Shown piece after piece: positions 48,627-57,164 of a DNA stretch of 64,000 nt. The position numbers were made by a program, and so were the translations under genes. The DNA is from Paenibacillus_AR sp051594765 (GTDB lineage: Bacteria > Bacillota > Bacilli > Paenibacillales > NBRC-103111). The notes below the pieces were generated by a model. The model was not told the DNA's origin, did not search any database, and saw nothing but the letters and a program-made list of their open reading frames with translations. Location: assembly GCF_051594765.1 (NCBI RefSeq), contig NZ_JBPPGJ010000023.1, positions 17,403 through 81,402 of the forward strand. Reading direction: 5' to 3'. The stretch's first letter is position 1. Each line of letters opens with the position of its first letter.

Positions 48627-49823
48627 TTACGCCTGGTCGAACGCTTCCTTGGCTTGGATCAAGCCGGCGCCTTGATCATTCGCCGTATCGCCGGGAAGCA
48701 GGGTCGCCGTCGTCTGCAGCAGCTGGCGGATCCGGTCCGGCGTCAGGGTCCGCCGCTTGGCCAGAAGCAGCGCAGCTGCGCCCGACACATGGGGAGCCGC
48801 CATGGAGGTGCCGTCCATCTGGGTGTAGCTCTTGCCCGGGATGGTGGAGCAGATCCCTTCTCCGGGAGCGGTGACGGAGATGCCGGTTCCCCGGCTGCTG
48901 AAGTCCGCCACCCCGTCATCCGGAGTGGAGGCCGCAACGGCGATGACCTCCTCCATCCGGGCCGGGAAATCAATGGTGCCGGAGCCGGTGCCGTTGTTTC
49001 CGGCGGACGCCACCAAGACGATGCCCTTGGCGTGTGCCCGCTTGATCTGCTCCGCCACGGTCGCGCTGTCCTCCTCCATGCCGAAGCTCATGTTGATCAC
49101 GTGCATCTTGTTCTTGATGCACCACGCCAAGCCTTGGACGATATCCGAGGTGAACCCGTTGCCCGACTTGTCGAAGGCTTTGACCGCATAGATCCGGACC
49201 CGGGGGGCGACGCCGACAACGCCGAACTTGTTCTTCAGGGCGGCGATGGTTCCGGCCACATGCGTACCGTGTCCGTTCTGGTCGTAGGACGGCTTGCCGG
49301 CGATGGTATTGTAGACCTTGACCACCTTCAGGTCCGGATGAGTGCCGCTTACACCCGTATCCAGAACCGCCACCCGGATGGCGCCTCCCTGGAGCTTGCT
49401 CCAGATGCCGGGCGCACCGATCCGGCCTACCCCCCAGGGGACGATCTGCGGTTTCTTGACCGAGGCGCAGGGAGCCGATACCGAAACCTGCCGGCGGCTG
49501 GGGAGGACGTGGATGGAGAAGGTGTGGTCGTTCTCCACCCGTTTGACCATGGCATGGCTCTCCAAGGCCTTGAAGTCGGCCTGGGCCGGAAAGCGGCAGA
49601 CCACGGCATGGACGCCGGATACCTTCTTCTCGGGCTTGACACCCAAAGCCTCCAGCTGCTTCAGACAATGCCTGTAGCAATGGGCGTTCTTCAGAATGAT
49701 GATCTTCCGGACGGTTGAAGCGGCCGGCGGGCGTTTCCCCTTGCTCTTGCCCACCCGGTCCACCCGGTTGCCGCCTGTTCCGCCTCCCAGCAGATCGCTC
49801 AACACTTGCTTCAATGCGCTCAT
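48627..49823 (-). CDS. Subtilisin-like serine protease (S8), no signal peptide
   Basis: A 398-residue S8 peptidase with the full triad: Asp in VAVLDTGVSGTHPD, His in NGHGTHVAGT and Ser in DGTSMAAPHVSG, plus oxyanion Asn in SAGNNGTGSG. Residues ~40-110 resemble an I9-type inhibitor prodomain (VRKIIILKNAHCYRHCLKQL ... VNDHTFSIHV). The N-terminus is Gly/Lys-rich with no signal peptide, so it may act inside the cell or be released on lysis. Stand-alone on the minus strand between fur and an SDR gene. The ribosome binding site is GGGGAGAG, 12 nt away. Confidence 0.88.
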   Translation of the reverse strand: MSALKQVLSDLLGGGTGGNRVDRVGKSKGKRPPAASTVRKIIILKNAHCYRHCLKQLEALGVKPEKKVSGVHAVVCRFPAQADFKALESHAMVKRVENDHTFSIHVLPSRRQVSVSAPCASVKKPQIVPWGVGRIGAPGIWSKLQGGAIRVAVLDTGVSGTHPDLKVVKVYNTIAGKPSYDQNGHGTHVAGTIAALKNKFGVVGVAPRVRIYAVKAFDKSGNGFTSDIVQGLAWCIKNKMHVINMSFGMEEDSATVAEQIKRAHAKGIVLVASAGNNGTGSGTIDFPARMEEVIAVAASTPDDGVADFSSRGTGISVTAPGEGICSTIPGKSYTQMDGTSMAAPHVSGAAALLLAKRRTLTPDRIRQLLQTTATLLPGDTANDQGAGLIQAKEAFDQA

Positions 49824-50000
49824 AGTGGCATGCTCTCCCCGTGAAGAAGTTTTGGATTGGAGTGATGCAACATTGTATGTCGGGAGATGGGCAAGGGGTG
49901 CGGGAGAACGGGTCGCGGCACATACTTTTGCGGCTGCTAGAGACACTATGAGCGACTGGATGAATCATGCAGAATGCAGATGGTGAATGGGGGAATCGTG

Positions 50001-50819
50001 ATGGCAGTCCATTGGGCGCAGGAGAAAACGGCAGCCGCAAGCGGCAAGCTGCTGGACCGGGTCGCATTGGTGACGGGAGGAGGCTCCGGCATCGGGAGAG
50101 CTGCAGCCCTAAGGTTGGCCCGGGAGGGGGCAAGGGTGTGCATCGCCGATCTAAAGGACCGGCGGACGGAAGAGGTGAAGCGTCAGATCGAGGAAGAAGG
50201 CGGGTTGGCATTGGTGGCTGACGTGGACGTCTCCGATGCAGGCCGCATGGAAGCGGCCCTGGAGCGCACGATGAAGGAATGGGGGAGGCTGGACGTGGTC
50301 TTCGCCAATGCGGGAGTGAACGGGGTGATCGCTCCTCTGGAAACCATGAAGCCCGAGGATTGGGATACCACGCTTGCCGTGAACCTGCGGGGGACCTTCC
50401 TGACCGTGAAGTACGCCATCCCTTATATGAAGGAGAACGGAGGGAGCATCATCATCACGAGCTCCATCAACGGAAACCGGATCTTCAAGAACTTCGGCAT
50501 GTCCGCTTACAGCGTATCCAAGGCAGGGCAGACGGCGCTGATGAAGATGGCCGCCCTGGAGCTCGCCACGTACAAGATCCGGGTCAATGCCATCTGTCCG
50601 GGGGCCATCGAGACCAATATCGGCGAGAACAGCCAGGAGATGCCCGATGTGAAGGACATCCGCATCCCCATCCAGTATCCGGAGGGGAACCAGCCCCTGG
50701 AGGGCAAGGCGGGAAAACCGGAGCAGGTGGCGGAGCTGGTGCTTTTCCTGGCCTCCGATGATTCCTCCCATATCACGGGAACCGAAGTATATATCGACGG
50801 AGCAGAATCCTTGCTGTGA
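50001..50819 (+). CDS. Short-chain dehydrogenase/reductase (SDR)
   Basis: A 272-residue classical SDR: NAD(P)-binding VTGGGSGIGRA, NNAG-type FANAGVN, catalytic Ser in ITSSIN, YSVSK (Tyr-xxx-Lys), and a C-terminal GTEVYIDG. Asp after the second strand (CIADLKD) points to NAD rather than NADP. Substrate unknown; residues 5-30 are an extra hydrophilic tail. Not part of the backbone synteny with B. subtilis. Confidence 0.88.
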   Translation: MAVHWAQEKTAAASGKLLDRVALVTGGGSGIGRAAALRLAREGARVCIADLKDRRTEEVKRQIEEEGGLALVADVDVSDAGRMEAALERTMKEWGRLDVVFANAGVNGVIAPLETMKPEDWDTTLAVNLRGTFLTVKYAIPYMKENGGSIIITSSINGNRIFKNFGMSAYSVSKAGQTALMKMAALELATYKIRVNAICPGAIETNIGENSQEMPDVKDIRIPIQYPEGNQPLEGKAGKPEQVAELVLFLASDDSSHITGTEVYIDGAESLL

Positions 50820-50891
50820 CTTCCGCTGTGCCCGGACAAGGCATACGCCGGGAGGAACCTTCATACGCTTACGGTAAGAGGTGAAACCGTC

Positions 50892-51125
50892 ATGATCTTA
50901 TCGCTGCGCAAATGGATCGACCGGGCCAAATTTATCCTGCTATTCGTGGTGCTGACCTTCGTGCTGTACCAGATTCTGTCCGTACTCTCCCTCTGGATGG
51001 AGCCGGTGCAACGGTACAAGCAGCCCTCGGGCAGTGCGGTCAAGGTATTCCATCAGGATAGCGGAACGTTGGATGCCGACAATATGCCCGAGCGGCTGCG
51101 GCTGTTCTATTGGTACGGAGAATAA
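50892..51125 (+). CDS. yqzK: YqzK-family (DUF4227) membrane protein
   Basis: A 77-residue protein with one membrane segment (about 14-33) and the family pattern LRKWIDRAKFILLFVVLTFVLYQILSVLSLWMEPVQRYKQPSG, ending in a RLRLFYWYGE motif. In B. subtilis yqzK lies between fur and xerD, as here. Function unknown. Preceded by AAGAGGTGAAACCGTC. Confidence 0.88.
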   Translation: MILSLRKWIDRAKFILLFVVLTFVLYQILSVLSLWMEPVQRYKQPSGSAVKVFHQDSGTLDADNMPERLRLFYWYGE

Positions 51126-51212
51126 TCGGCCGGCCGCTCCGTCAAGCAGGAAAATCGTGCCTGCTTGTTGAAGCTTATCTACGTACAAGCCCACGATAAG
51201 GAGCAACCGGCA

Positions 51213-52106
51213 ATGAACGACCTATTAACCCGCTATCTTCGCCAGTTGTCGGAGGAGCGAGGATTGGCCGCGAATACGCTGCAGTCGTACCGAAGGGATC
51301 TGACGCAATATCTGAAGGATCTGGAGGGCAGGGGGATTCCCGTGGAGGAATCCTCCCGAACGCATGTCCAGAGCTATCTCCATGCACTGCGGCGGCTGGG
51401 ACGAGCTCCGGCCACCATCGGCCGGACGATCGTATCCCTCCGCTCCTTCTACCAATTCCTATTGGAGGAGCGGGTGGTGGAGCGGGATCCGACCCTGCGC
51501 CTGGAGGCGCCGAAGCCGGAGCGGAGATTGCCCCAGGTGCTGACGGTGGAGGAAGCGGACAAGCTCCTGAGTGCGCCGCGGACGGATTCCGCCTTCGGCC
51601 TGCGGGATAAGGCCATGCTGGAGCTGCTCTATGCCACCGGCATGCGGGTGACGGAGCTGGTCTCGCTGGACCGCGAGCATGTGTACCTGGAGATGGGCTT
51701 CATTCGCTGCCCCGGCAAGTCCGGCAAGGAGCGTCTCATTCCGCTGCACCGGCAGGCCGCCTTCTGGCTGGAACGGTATCTGAAGGAGGCGAGACCGGAA
51801 TGGACCGGACCGGAGCAGGTCTTATTCCCGAACCACCTCGGCAGCAGGCTCACCCGGCAGGGCTTCTGGAAAATCATAAAGAAATACGCGGCCGATACCG
51901 GAATCGAGACGGAGATTACGCCCCATACGCTCCGTCATTCCTTCGCGGTCCATCTCCTGGAGAACGGAGCGGACTTGAAGGCTCTGCAGGAGATGCTGGG
52001 CCATGCGGATCTGACCTCCACCATCCAGTACGCCCGTTCGGGTGCAGCCCGGATGAAGGAGGTCTATACCCGCAGCCATCCCCGCGCGAACAGCTCGATC
52101 AACTAG
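51213..52106 (+). CDS. xerD: Tyrosine recombinase XerD
   Basis: With XerC resolves chromosome dimers at dif. The 297-residue protein has the SAM-like N-terminal domain (QLSEERGLAANTLQSYRRDLTQYL) and catalytic residues: Arg in GMRVTEL, Lys in KSGKERLIPL, His and Arg in HTLRHSF, His in LGHADL, and Tyr in TIQYARSG. The last segment normally reads TTQIYTHV; here Thr-His-Val is Ala-Arg-Ser, though the Tyr aligns. Position between yqzK and deoB supports XerD. ATG 51213 follows AAGGAG. Confidence 0.92.
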   Translation: MNDLLTRYLRQLSEERGLAANTLQSYRRDLTQYLKDLEGRGIPVEESSRTHVQSYLHALRRLGRAPATIGRTIVSLRSFYQFLLEERVVERDPTLRLEAPKPERRLPQVLTVEEADKLLSAPRTDSAFGLRDKAMLELLYATGMRVTELVSLDREHVYLEMGFIRCPGKSGKERLIPLHRQAAFWLERYLKEARPEWTGPEQVLFPNHLGSRLTRQGFWKIIKKYAADTGIETEITPHTLRHSFAVHLLENGADLKALQEMLGHADLTSTIQYARSGAARMKEVYTRSHPRANSSIN

Positions 52107-52125
52107 ACAAGGAGGCTCGACAAGC

Positions 52126-53301
52126 ATGGCATTCAAGAGAATCTGCTTGATCGTATTAGACAGCGTCGGCATCGGGGAGCTTCCCGACGCCCCGGAATTC
52201 GGGGATGCCGGCTCCCATACCCTGGGACATATCTCGGACCGGACGGAGGGCTTCCGCCTGCCGAATCTGGAGAAGCTGGGACTCGGCAGCATCGCCCCGC
52301 TGAGCAAGGTCCCCCCGGCGGACAAGCCGCTGGCGTATTACGGCAAGATGGGGGAGGTTTCCGTAGGCAAGGATACCATGACCGGCCATTGGGAGCTCAT
52401 GGGCCTGAAGATCACGGTGCCTTTCCGGACTTATCCGGACGGCTTCCCGAAGGAGCTGCTGGAGGAATTCATCGCCCGGACCGGACGCCAGGTCATCGGC
52501 AACAAGCCGGCCTCCGGCACGGAGATCATGGACGAGCTGGGCGAAGAGCATATGAAGACGGGGGCGTGGATCGTCTATACCTCCGCGGACAGCGTGTTCC
52601 AGATTGCTGCCCATGAAGAGATCGTCCCCTTGGACGAGCTGTACCGGGCATGCGAGATTGCCCGAGAGCTGACGTTCCGCCCCGAATTTACGGTGGGCCG
52701 GGTCATAGCAAGGCCATTTGTCGGCCAGCCCGGCGCCTTCAAGCGTACGCCTCACCGGCATGATTACGCCGTGAAGCCGCCGGAGCCGACGGTGATGAAC
52801 CGTCTGGCCGACGCCGGCCTTCAGTGTATCGCCGTCGGCAAAATCAACGACATCTATTCCGGCGAAGGCGTGACCCAATCCTATCCGACCAAGAGCAACC
52901 TGGACGGCATCGACCGGACCATCGAGGTGATGAAGTCGGACTTCACCGGATTGGCGTTTACGAACCTGGTGGATTTCGATTCCCTGTACGGACACCGCCG
53001 GGACGTGCCCGGCTATGCCGGAGCGCTGATGGAATTCGACCACAAGCTGCCGGAGATCATGGCCGGCATCGGTCCGGACGATCTGCTGATCCTGACCGCC
53101 GACCATGGCAACGATCCCATCCACCCGGGAACGGATCATACCCGCGAATATGTGCCGCTATTGATGTACAGCCCGAAGCTGAAGGCTCCGGCATCCGTCG
53201 GAATCCGCAGCACCTTTGCGGACGTGGGAGCCACCATCGCCGACAATTTCGGCGTCCCTCCCATGGCTAACGGAACCAGCATGCTGACGCTCTTATCCTA
53301 A
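52126..53301 (+). CDS. deoB: Phosphopentomutase
   Basis: Interconverts (deoxy)ribose 1- and 5-phosphate, linking nucleoside phosphorolysis with the pentose pathway. The 391-residue alkaline-phosphatase-superfamily protein has the metal-binding ILDSVGIGELPDA-type opening (Asp), GKDTMTGHWE with the phosphorylated Thr, and the C-terminal LTADHGNDP and DHTREYVPLL. Starts 19 nt after xerD, followed by the phosphorylase genes. Confidence 0.96.
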   Translation: MAFKRICLIVLDSVGIGELPDAPEFGDAGSHTLGHISDRTEGFRLPNLEKLGLGSIAPLSKVPPADKPLAYYGKMGEVSVGKDTMTGHWELMGLKITVPFRTYPDGFPKELLEEFIARTGRQVIGNKPASGTEIMDELGEEHMKTGAWIVYTSADSVFQIAAHEEIVPLDELYRACEIARELTFRPEFTVGRVIARPFVGQPGAFKRTPHRHDYAVKPPEPTVMNRLADAGLQCIAVGKINDIYSGEGVTQSYPTKSNLDGIDRTIEVMKSDFTGLAFTNLVDFDSLYGHRRDVPGYAGALMEFDHKLPEIMAGIGPDDLLILTADHGNDPIHPGTDHTREYVPLLMYSPKLKAPASVGIRSTFADVGATIADNFGVPPMANGTSMLTLLS

Positions 53302-53323
53302 TCCCCGAAGGGAGTTACCAACC

Positions 53324-54154
53324 ATGTCCAACCACCCGTCCATTCTGGACCAAATTGAAGAAGCCGCCCGGTATATCGCCGGATTAACCTCCCTGAAGCC
53401 CGAGGTGGGATTGATTCTCGGCTCCGGCCTCGGGGTGCTGGCCGATTCCATGGAGAACGCCGTGACGGTGAGCTACGGCGACATTCCGCACTTCCCGGTA
53501 TCCACCGTAGAGGGTCATGCCGGCGAGCTGCTCATCGGAACCGTCGGCGGCCGCCCGGTGCTGATGATGAAGGGCCGTTTCCATATGTACGAGGGCTATG
53601 AAGGCCTGACCGTCACTTTCCCGATCCGCGTTATGCGGGCTCTGGGGATCCGCACGCTTCTGGTCACCAACGCAGCCGGCGGGGTGAACACCTCTTATGC
53701 GCCGGGTGATCTGATGCTGATCCGGGACCATCTGAACCTGACCGGCGGCAACCCGCTGATCGGACCCAATTACAAGGAGCTGGGCGTCCGTTTTCCGGAT
53801 ATGTCCGAAGCCTACAGCAAGCGTCTGCGCCAGATGGCAATGGAAGTGGCGTCCGCACAAGGCTTCACGTTCCGCGAAGGGGTCTATGCGGGACTGATGG
53901 GACCGTCGTATGAGACGCCGGCCGAGATCCGGATGCTGCGCACGCTGGGGGCCGATGCCGTTGGCATGTCGACCGTATCGGAGGTCATCATCGCACGCCA
54001 CTCGGGCATCGAGGTACTGGGGATCTCGTGCATCAGCAACATGGCGGCGGGGATTCTGGACCAGCCGTTGTCCCATGAGGAAGTGATGGAGACGACGGAG
54101 CGGGTGAAGGCCAAGTTCCTGCAGCTGGTCATCGCCATGATCCCGAAGCTGTAA
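53324..54154 (+). CDS. punA: Purine nucleoside phosphorylase, trimeric (PunA)
   Basis: Phosphorolyses inosine and guanosine and their deoxy forms. The 276-residue protein has GLILGSGLG (phosphate loop), GRFHMYEGY, VTNAAGGVN, and the two base-recognition residues usual for 6-oxopurine-specific enzymes: Glu197 in GPSYETPAE and Asn239 in SCISNMAAG (human PNP Glu201 and Asn243). Follows deoB as in B. subtilis. Confidence 0.95.
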   Translation: MSNHPSILDQIEEAARYIAGLTSLKPEVGLILGSGLGVLADSMENAVTVSYGDIPHFPVSTVEGHAGELLIGTVGGRPVLMMKGRFHMYEGYEGLTVTFPIRVMRALGIRTLLVTNAAGGVNTSYAPGDLMLIRDHLNLTGGNPLIGPNYKELGVRFPDMSEAYSKRLRQMAMEVASAQGFTFREGVYAGLMGPSYETPAEIRMLRTLGADAVGMSTVSEVIIARHSGIEVLGISCISNMAAGILDQPLSHEEVMETTERVKAKFLQLVIAMIPKL

Positions 54155-54214
54155 GACGCTTAGAGGACTAGATCGGCTCGAGGAAGCAGCCGTTATCCAT
54201 AGGAGGAACACAAG

Positions 54215-55075
54215 ATGAACCCGAAACAGCAGCATGTGCTTCAAGAAATCCGCGAGGCGGCAGAGGCGGTCAGAAGCCGGTTGGCCGGCCGCCAGCCGGT
54301 GATCGGTCTGATTCTGGGCTCAGGGCTGGGCGATCTGGCGGAGCAGGTAGACAACCCGATCCACATCGATTACCAAGACGTGCCCCATTTTCCCGTATCG
54401 ACAGTCGAGGGCCACGCCGGCCGCTTCGTGATCGGCGAACTGGAGGGCAAGACCGTCATCGTCATGCAGGGCCGCTTCCACTTCTATGAAGGCTACCCGA
54501 TGAAAAAGGTGGTCTTCCCCGTCTACGTCATGCGGGAGCTGGGCGTCAAGAGCCTGGTCATCACCAACGCGGCGGGAGGCATGAACCGGGCATTCCAGGC
54601 CGGAGACCTGATGCTGATCTCCGACCATATCAACATGACGGGCGATAACCCGCTGATCGGACCGAACCATCCGGAGCTGGGCGTCCGCTTCCCGGATATG
54701 TCCGAGGCCTACAGCCGGGAATACCGGGCGCTGGCACGGGAGCTGTCGGCCGGCGTCACCGGCGAAGACGGGTCGGGCCTAACCCTGCAGGAAGGCGTCT
54801 ATTGCGGCATCAGCGGACCGGCTTATATGACGCCGGCAGAGCTGACCATGCTGGCCAAGCTGGGCGGCGATGCAGTCGGCATGTCGACGGTGGGAGAAGT
54901 CATTGCGGCGCGGCATGGCGGCTTGAAGGTGCTGGGCATCTCCTGCATCACGGATATGGCCATCGGCGAGGAGCTGGAGCCCTTGACCCATGAGCAGGTC
55001 ATGGCCGTAGCCAATCGGACCAAACCCAAATTCCAGGCTTTGGTCAAAGCTTTTGTGAAGCACGTTCAACTCTAA
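54215..55075 (+). CDS. Second PNP-family phosphorylase with altered base-recognition residues
   Basis: A 286-residue paralog of the preceding PunA, closely related over most of its length, sharing GLILGSGLG, GRFHFYEGY and VITNAAGGMN. It differs at both base-contact positions: Met205 in GPAYMTPAE replaces Glu, and Asp247 in SCITDMAIG replaces Asn. In trimeric PNPs these residues read the 6-oxopurine; an Asp at the second position is known in enzymes that accept 6-amino purines. The protein may prefer adenosine, methylthioadenosine or another base. It probably arose by tandem duplication. Confidence 0.85.
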   Translation: MNPKQQHVLQEIREAAEAVRSRLAGRQPVIGLILGSGLGDLAEQVDNPIHIDYQDVPHFPVSTVEGHAGRFVIGELEGKTVIVMQGRFHFYEGYPMKKVVFPVYVMRELGVKSLVITNAAGGMNRAFQAGDLMLISDHINMTGDNPLIGPNHPELGVRFPDMSEAYSREYRALARELSAGVTGEDGSGLTLQEGVYCGISGPAYMTPAELTMLAKLGGDAVGMSTVGEVIAARHGGLKVLGISCITDMAIGEELEPLTHEQVMAVANRTKPKFQALVKAFVKHVQL

Positions 55076-55086
55076 CATCCGGCAGC

Positions 55087-55125
55087 CCTCGTTCCCCTTA
55101 TTGCTGAAGGGAACGGGGGTTTTTA
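55087..55125 (+). terminator. Terminator after the second PNP gene
   Basis: CCTCGTTCCC at 55087-55096 pairs with GGGAACGGGG at about 55109-55118 (one mismatch), followed by GTTTTTAC. Confidence 0.8.
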
Positions 55126-55258
55126 CAGACTGCTAGGCTTGTCCGTCACAAAACGTTCACATAATCGCCATAAATATCATAAGGAAATCGGCGTGGAATT
55201 TTGTAAAATGATTAGAGTGATTCTTAACTAATTATAATTGGCATAGGGGGACTTACAA

Positions 55259-55642
55259 ATGTCGAGATGGACCTACTTCATCTTGTTTATGGCCGCCGGA
55301 ATCTTCGGGTTCGTGGCATTATTCATGACCGTATCCGAGAATGCGGACAAGAATGCCGGGGAAACCAGCAGCGGGCCCTCTCTGAAGCTGGTGGCGTCCA
55401 ACTTCAAGTTCGACCAGCCGGAATATACCGTCAAGGCCGGAGAGAAAATGAAAGTCAGCCTGAGCATCAAGGAAGGCATCCATGCCGTCAAGATCTCCGG
55501 CAACGGAGTGGATATCGACCTGGACAAGCAGAATGCCTCTAAGGAAGTCACCTTCGACAAGCCGGGAACCTACACCATCCAGTGCACCCTGCCCTGCGGT
55601 GCCGGCCACGCGGACATGGTATCCAAGCTGATCGTTCAATAA
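55259..55642 (+). CDS. Membrane-anchored CuA-type cupredoxin
   Basis: A 127-residue protein: N-terminal membrane anchor (about 5-24), a short linker, and a cupredoxin domain of ~85 residues. Ligands are visible: His75 in GIHAV, Cys109, Cys113, His117 and Met120 in IQCTLPCGAGHADM, exactly the CxxxCxxxHxxM arrangement of binuclear CuA sites in cytochrome oxidase subunit II and N2O reductase. No oxidase gene is nearby. Role: electron carrier, copper delivery to an oxidase, or copper handling. ATG follows a GGGGGACTTACAA. Confidence 0.85.
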   Translation: MSRWTYFILFMAAGIFGFVALFMTVSENADKNAGETSSGPSLKLVASNFKFDQPEYTVKAGEKMKVSLSIKEGIHAVKISGNGVDIDLDKQNASKEVTFDKPGTYTIQCTLPCGAGHADMVSKLIVQ

Positions 55643-55656
55643 GATTGACGGCACTG

Positions 55657-55696
55657 CAGCGCATCGGACTCAATAAGGTCCGGGCGCTGTTTTTTT
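55657..55696 (+). terminator. Terminator after the cupredoxin gene
   Basis: CAGCGC at 55657-55662 pairs with GCGCTG at 55684-55689, with a GGAC/GTCC pair inside, followed by at least seven T. Confidence 0.85.
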
Positions 55697-55740
55697 GTTG
55701 TGGGTGGCATAGCGGCTTGGTCGGTCTCCCGGGAAGGTTG

Positions 55741-55749
55741 TGGTATAAT
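55741..55749 (+). promoter_or_regulatory. Extended -10 promoter for pdp
   Basis: TGGTATAAT at 55741-55749, an extended -10 element, lies 40 nt before the pdp ATG; no good -35 at normal spacing. Confidence 0.5.
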
Positions 55750-55788
55750 AAGGAGGTTCGAACAGCCGGCACGAGGAGGAAGATGTCC

Positions 55789-57123
55789 ATGCGGACCGTA
55801 GATATGATTCAGAAAAAAAGGGACGGCGGAGAGTTGACCCGTCAGGAAATCTCCGCACTGATCCAGGGATACACCCAAGGCACCATACCGGATTATCAGA
55901 TGTCGGCATGGGCCATGGCGGTATATTTCCAAGGTATGACCGCGCGGGAAACCGCAGATCTGACCCTGGAGATGGCCGCCTCCGGCGAGCAGATGGACTT
56001 GAGCTCCATCCGCGGAGTGAAGGTTGACAAGCATTCCACCGGAGGCGTAGGCGATACGGTGACACTGGTGCTGGCTCCATTGACGGCCGCTGCGGGAGTA
56101 CCTGTGGCCAAGATGTCGGGCCGCGGCTTGGGCCATACGGGAGGTACCATCGACAAGCTGGAAGCCATCCCGGGCTTTACGGTGGAGCTGACCCGCGACG
56201 CGTTCATCCGTCAGGTTAACGAGCACGGGGTCGCCGTCATCAGCCAGTCGGGCAACGTAACGCCGGCAGACAAGAAGCTGTACGGTCTCCGCGATGTGAC
56301 GGCAACCGTCAATTCCATTCCGCTCATTGCCAGCTCCATTATGAGCAAAAAAATCGCGTCTGGCGCCGATGCTATCGTTCTAGACGTCAAAACCGGCAGC
56401 GGCGCATTCATGAAGACGCTGGAGGATTCGGTCCGGCTGGCGGAGGCGATGGTCAGCATCGGCACGGAGGTCGGGCGCCGGACCGTGGCGGTCATCACGG
56501 ATATGGAGGAGCCTCTCGGCACGGCAGTGGGCAATGCCTTGGAGGTCCGCTTGGCCGTCGAGACGCTGCAGGGACGCGGACCGAAGGATCTGGAGGAGCT
56601 GTGCCTGGAGCTGGGCTCCCATATGCTGGTGTTGGGCGGAGCCGCAGATACGGCATCAACCGCCAAGGAGAAGCTGAAGGAAGCCATCGCCTCCGGCGCC
56701 GCGCTCCGAAAGTTCAAGGAATTCGTAGCCGCTCAAGGCGGAGACCCTGCCGTCGGCGATAACCCGGAGCTGCTCCCCACTGCTTCCCGTCAGCGGGAGG
56801 TTCCGGCAGCGGCGGACGGCTATGTCGGTCACATAACGGCCGAGGAGATCGGTGTCGCCGCAATGGAGCTGGGGGCCGGGCGGGAGACGAAGGAATCCGT
56901 CATCGATCTGTCCGTCGGCATCCGCCTTCTGAAGAAGGTGGGCGATCCGGTCCGCCGCGGCGAGCCGTTGGCCGTCTTGTACGCCAAATCGACCGAAGAC
57001 AACGCGAAGCTGGATTCGATTCAAGAGCGGGTCCGTCTGGCTTATCGGATCCAGTCGGAAGCGGCGGAGCCGCGCAAGCTGATCCACGCCGTCATCACGA
57101 AGGACGGCGTGACGTATCGATAA
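55789..57123 (+). CDS. pdp: Pyrimidine-nucleoside phosphorylase
   Basis: Cleaves uridine, thymidine and deoxyuridine with phosphate. The 444-residue protein has the family motifs MSAWAMAVYFQGM, KVDKHSTGGVGDTVTL, SGRGLGHTGGTIDKLE, DVTATVNSIPLIASSIMSKK and KTGSGAFMK. Together with deoB and the PNPs it completes nucleoside salvage. The ATG at 55789 has GAGGAGG 9 nt before it; an ATG at 55783 is too close. Confidence 0.95.
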   Translation: MRTVDMIQKKRDGGELTRQEISALIQGYTQGTIPDYQMSAWAMAVYFQGMTARETADLTLEMAASGEQMDLSSIRGVKVDKHSTGGVGDTVTLVLAPLTAAAGVPVAKMSGRGLGHTGGTIDKLEAIPGFTVELTRDAFIRQVNEHGVAVISQSGNVTPADKKLYGLRDVTATVNSIPLIASSIMSKKIASGADAIVLDVKTGSGAFMKTLEDSVRLAEAMVSIGTEVGRRTVAVITDMEEPLGTAVGNALEVRLAVETLQGRGPKDLEELCLELGSHMLVLGGAADTASTAKEKLKEAIASGAALRKFKEFVAAQGGDPAVGDNPELLPTASRQREVPAAADGYVGHITAEEIGVAAMELGAGRETKESVIDLSVGIRLLKKVGDPVRRGEPLAVLYAKSTEDNAKLDSIQERVRLAYRIQSEAAEPRKLIHAVITKDGVTYR

Positions 57124-57164
57124 TCGTTCAGCAGTATGCCTATGATCAAAGGAAGCGTTGCAAC

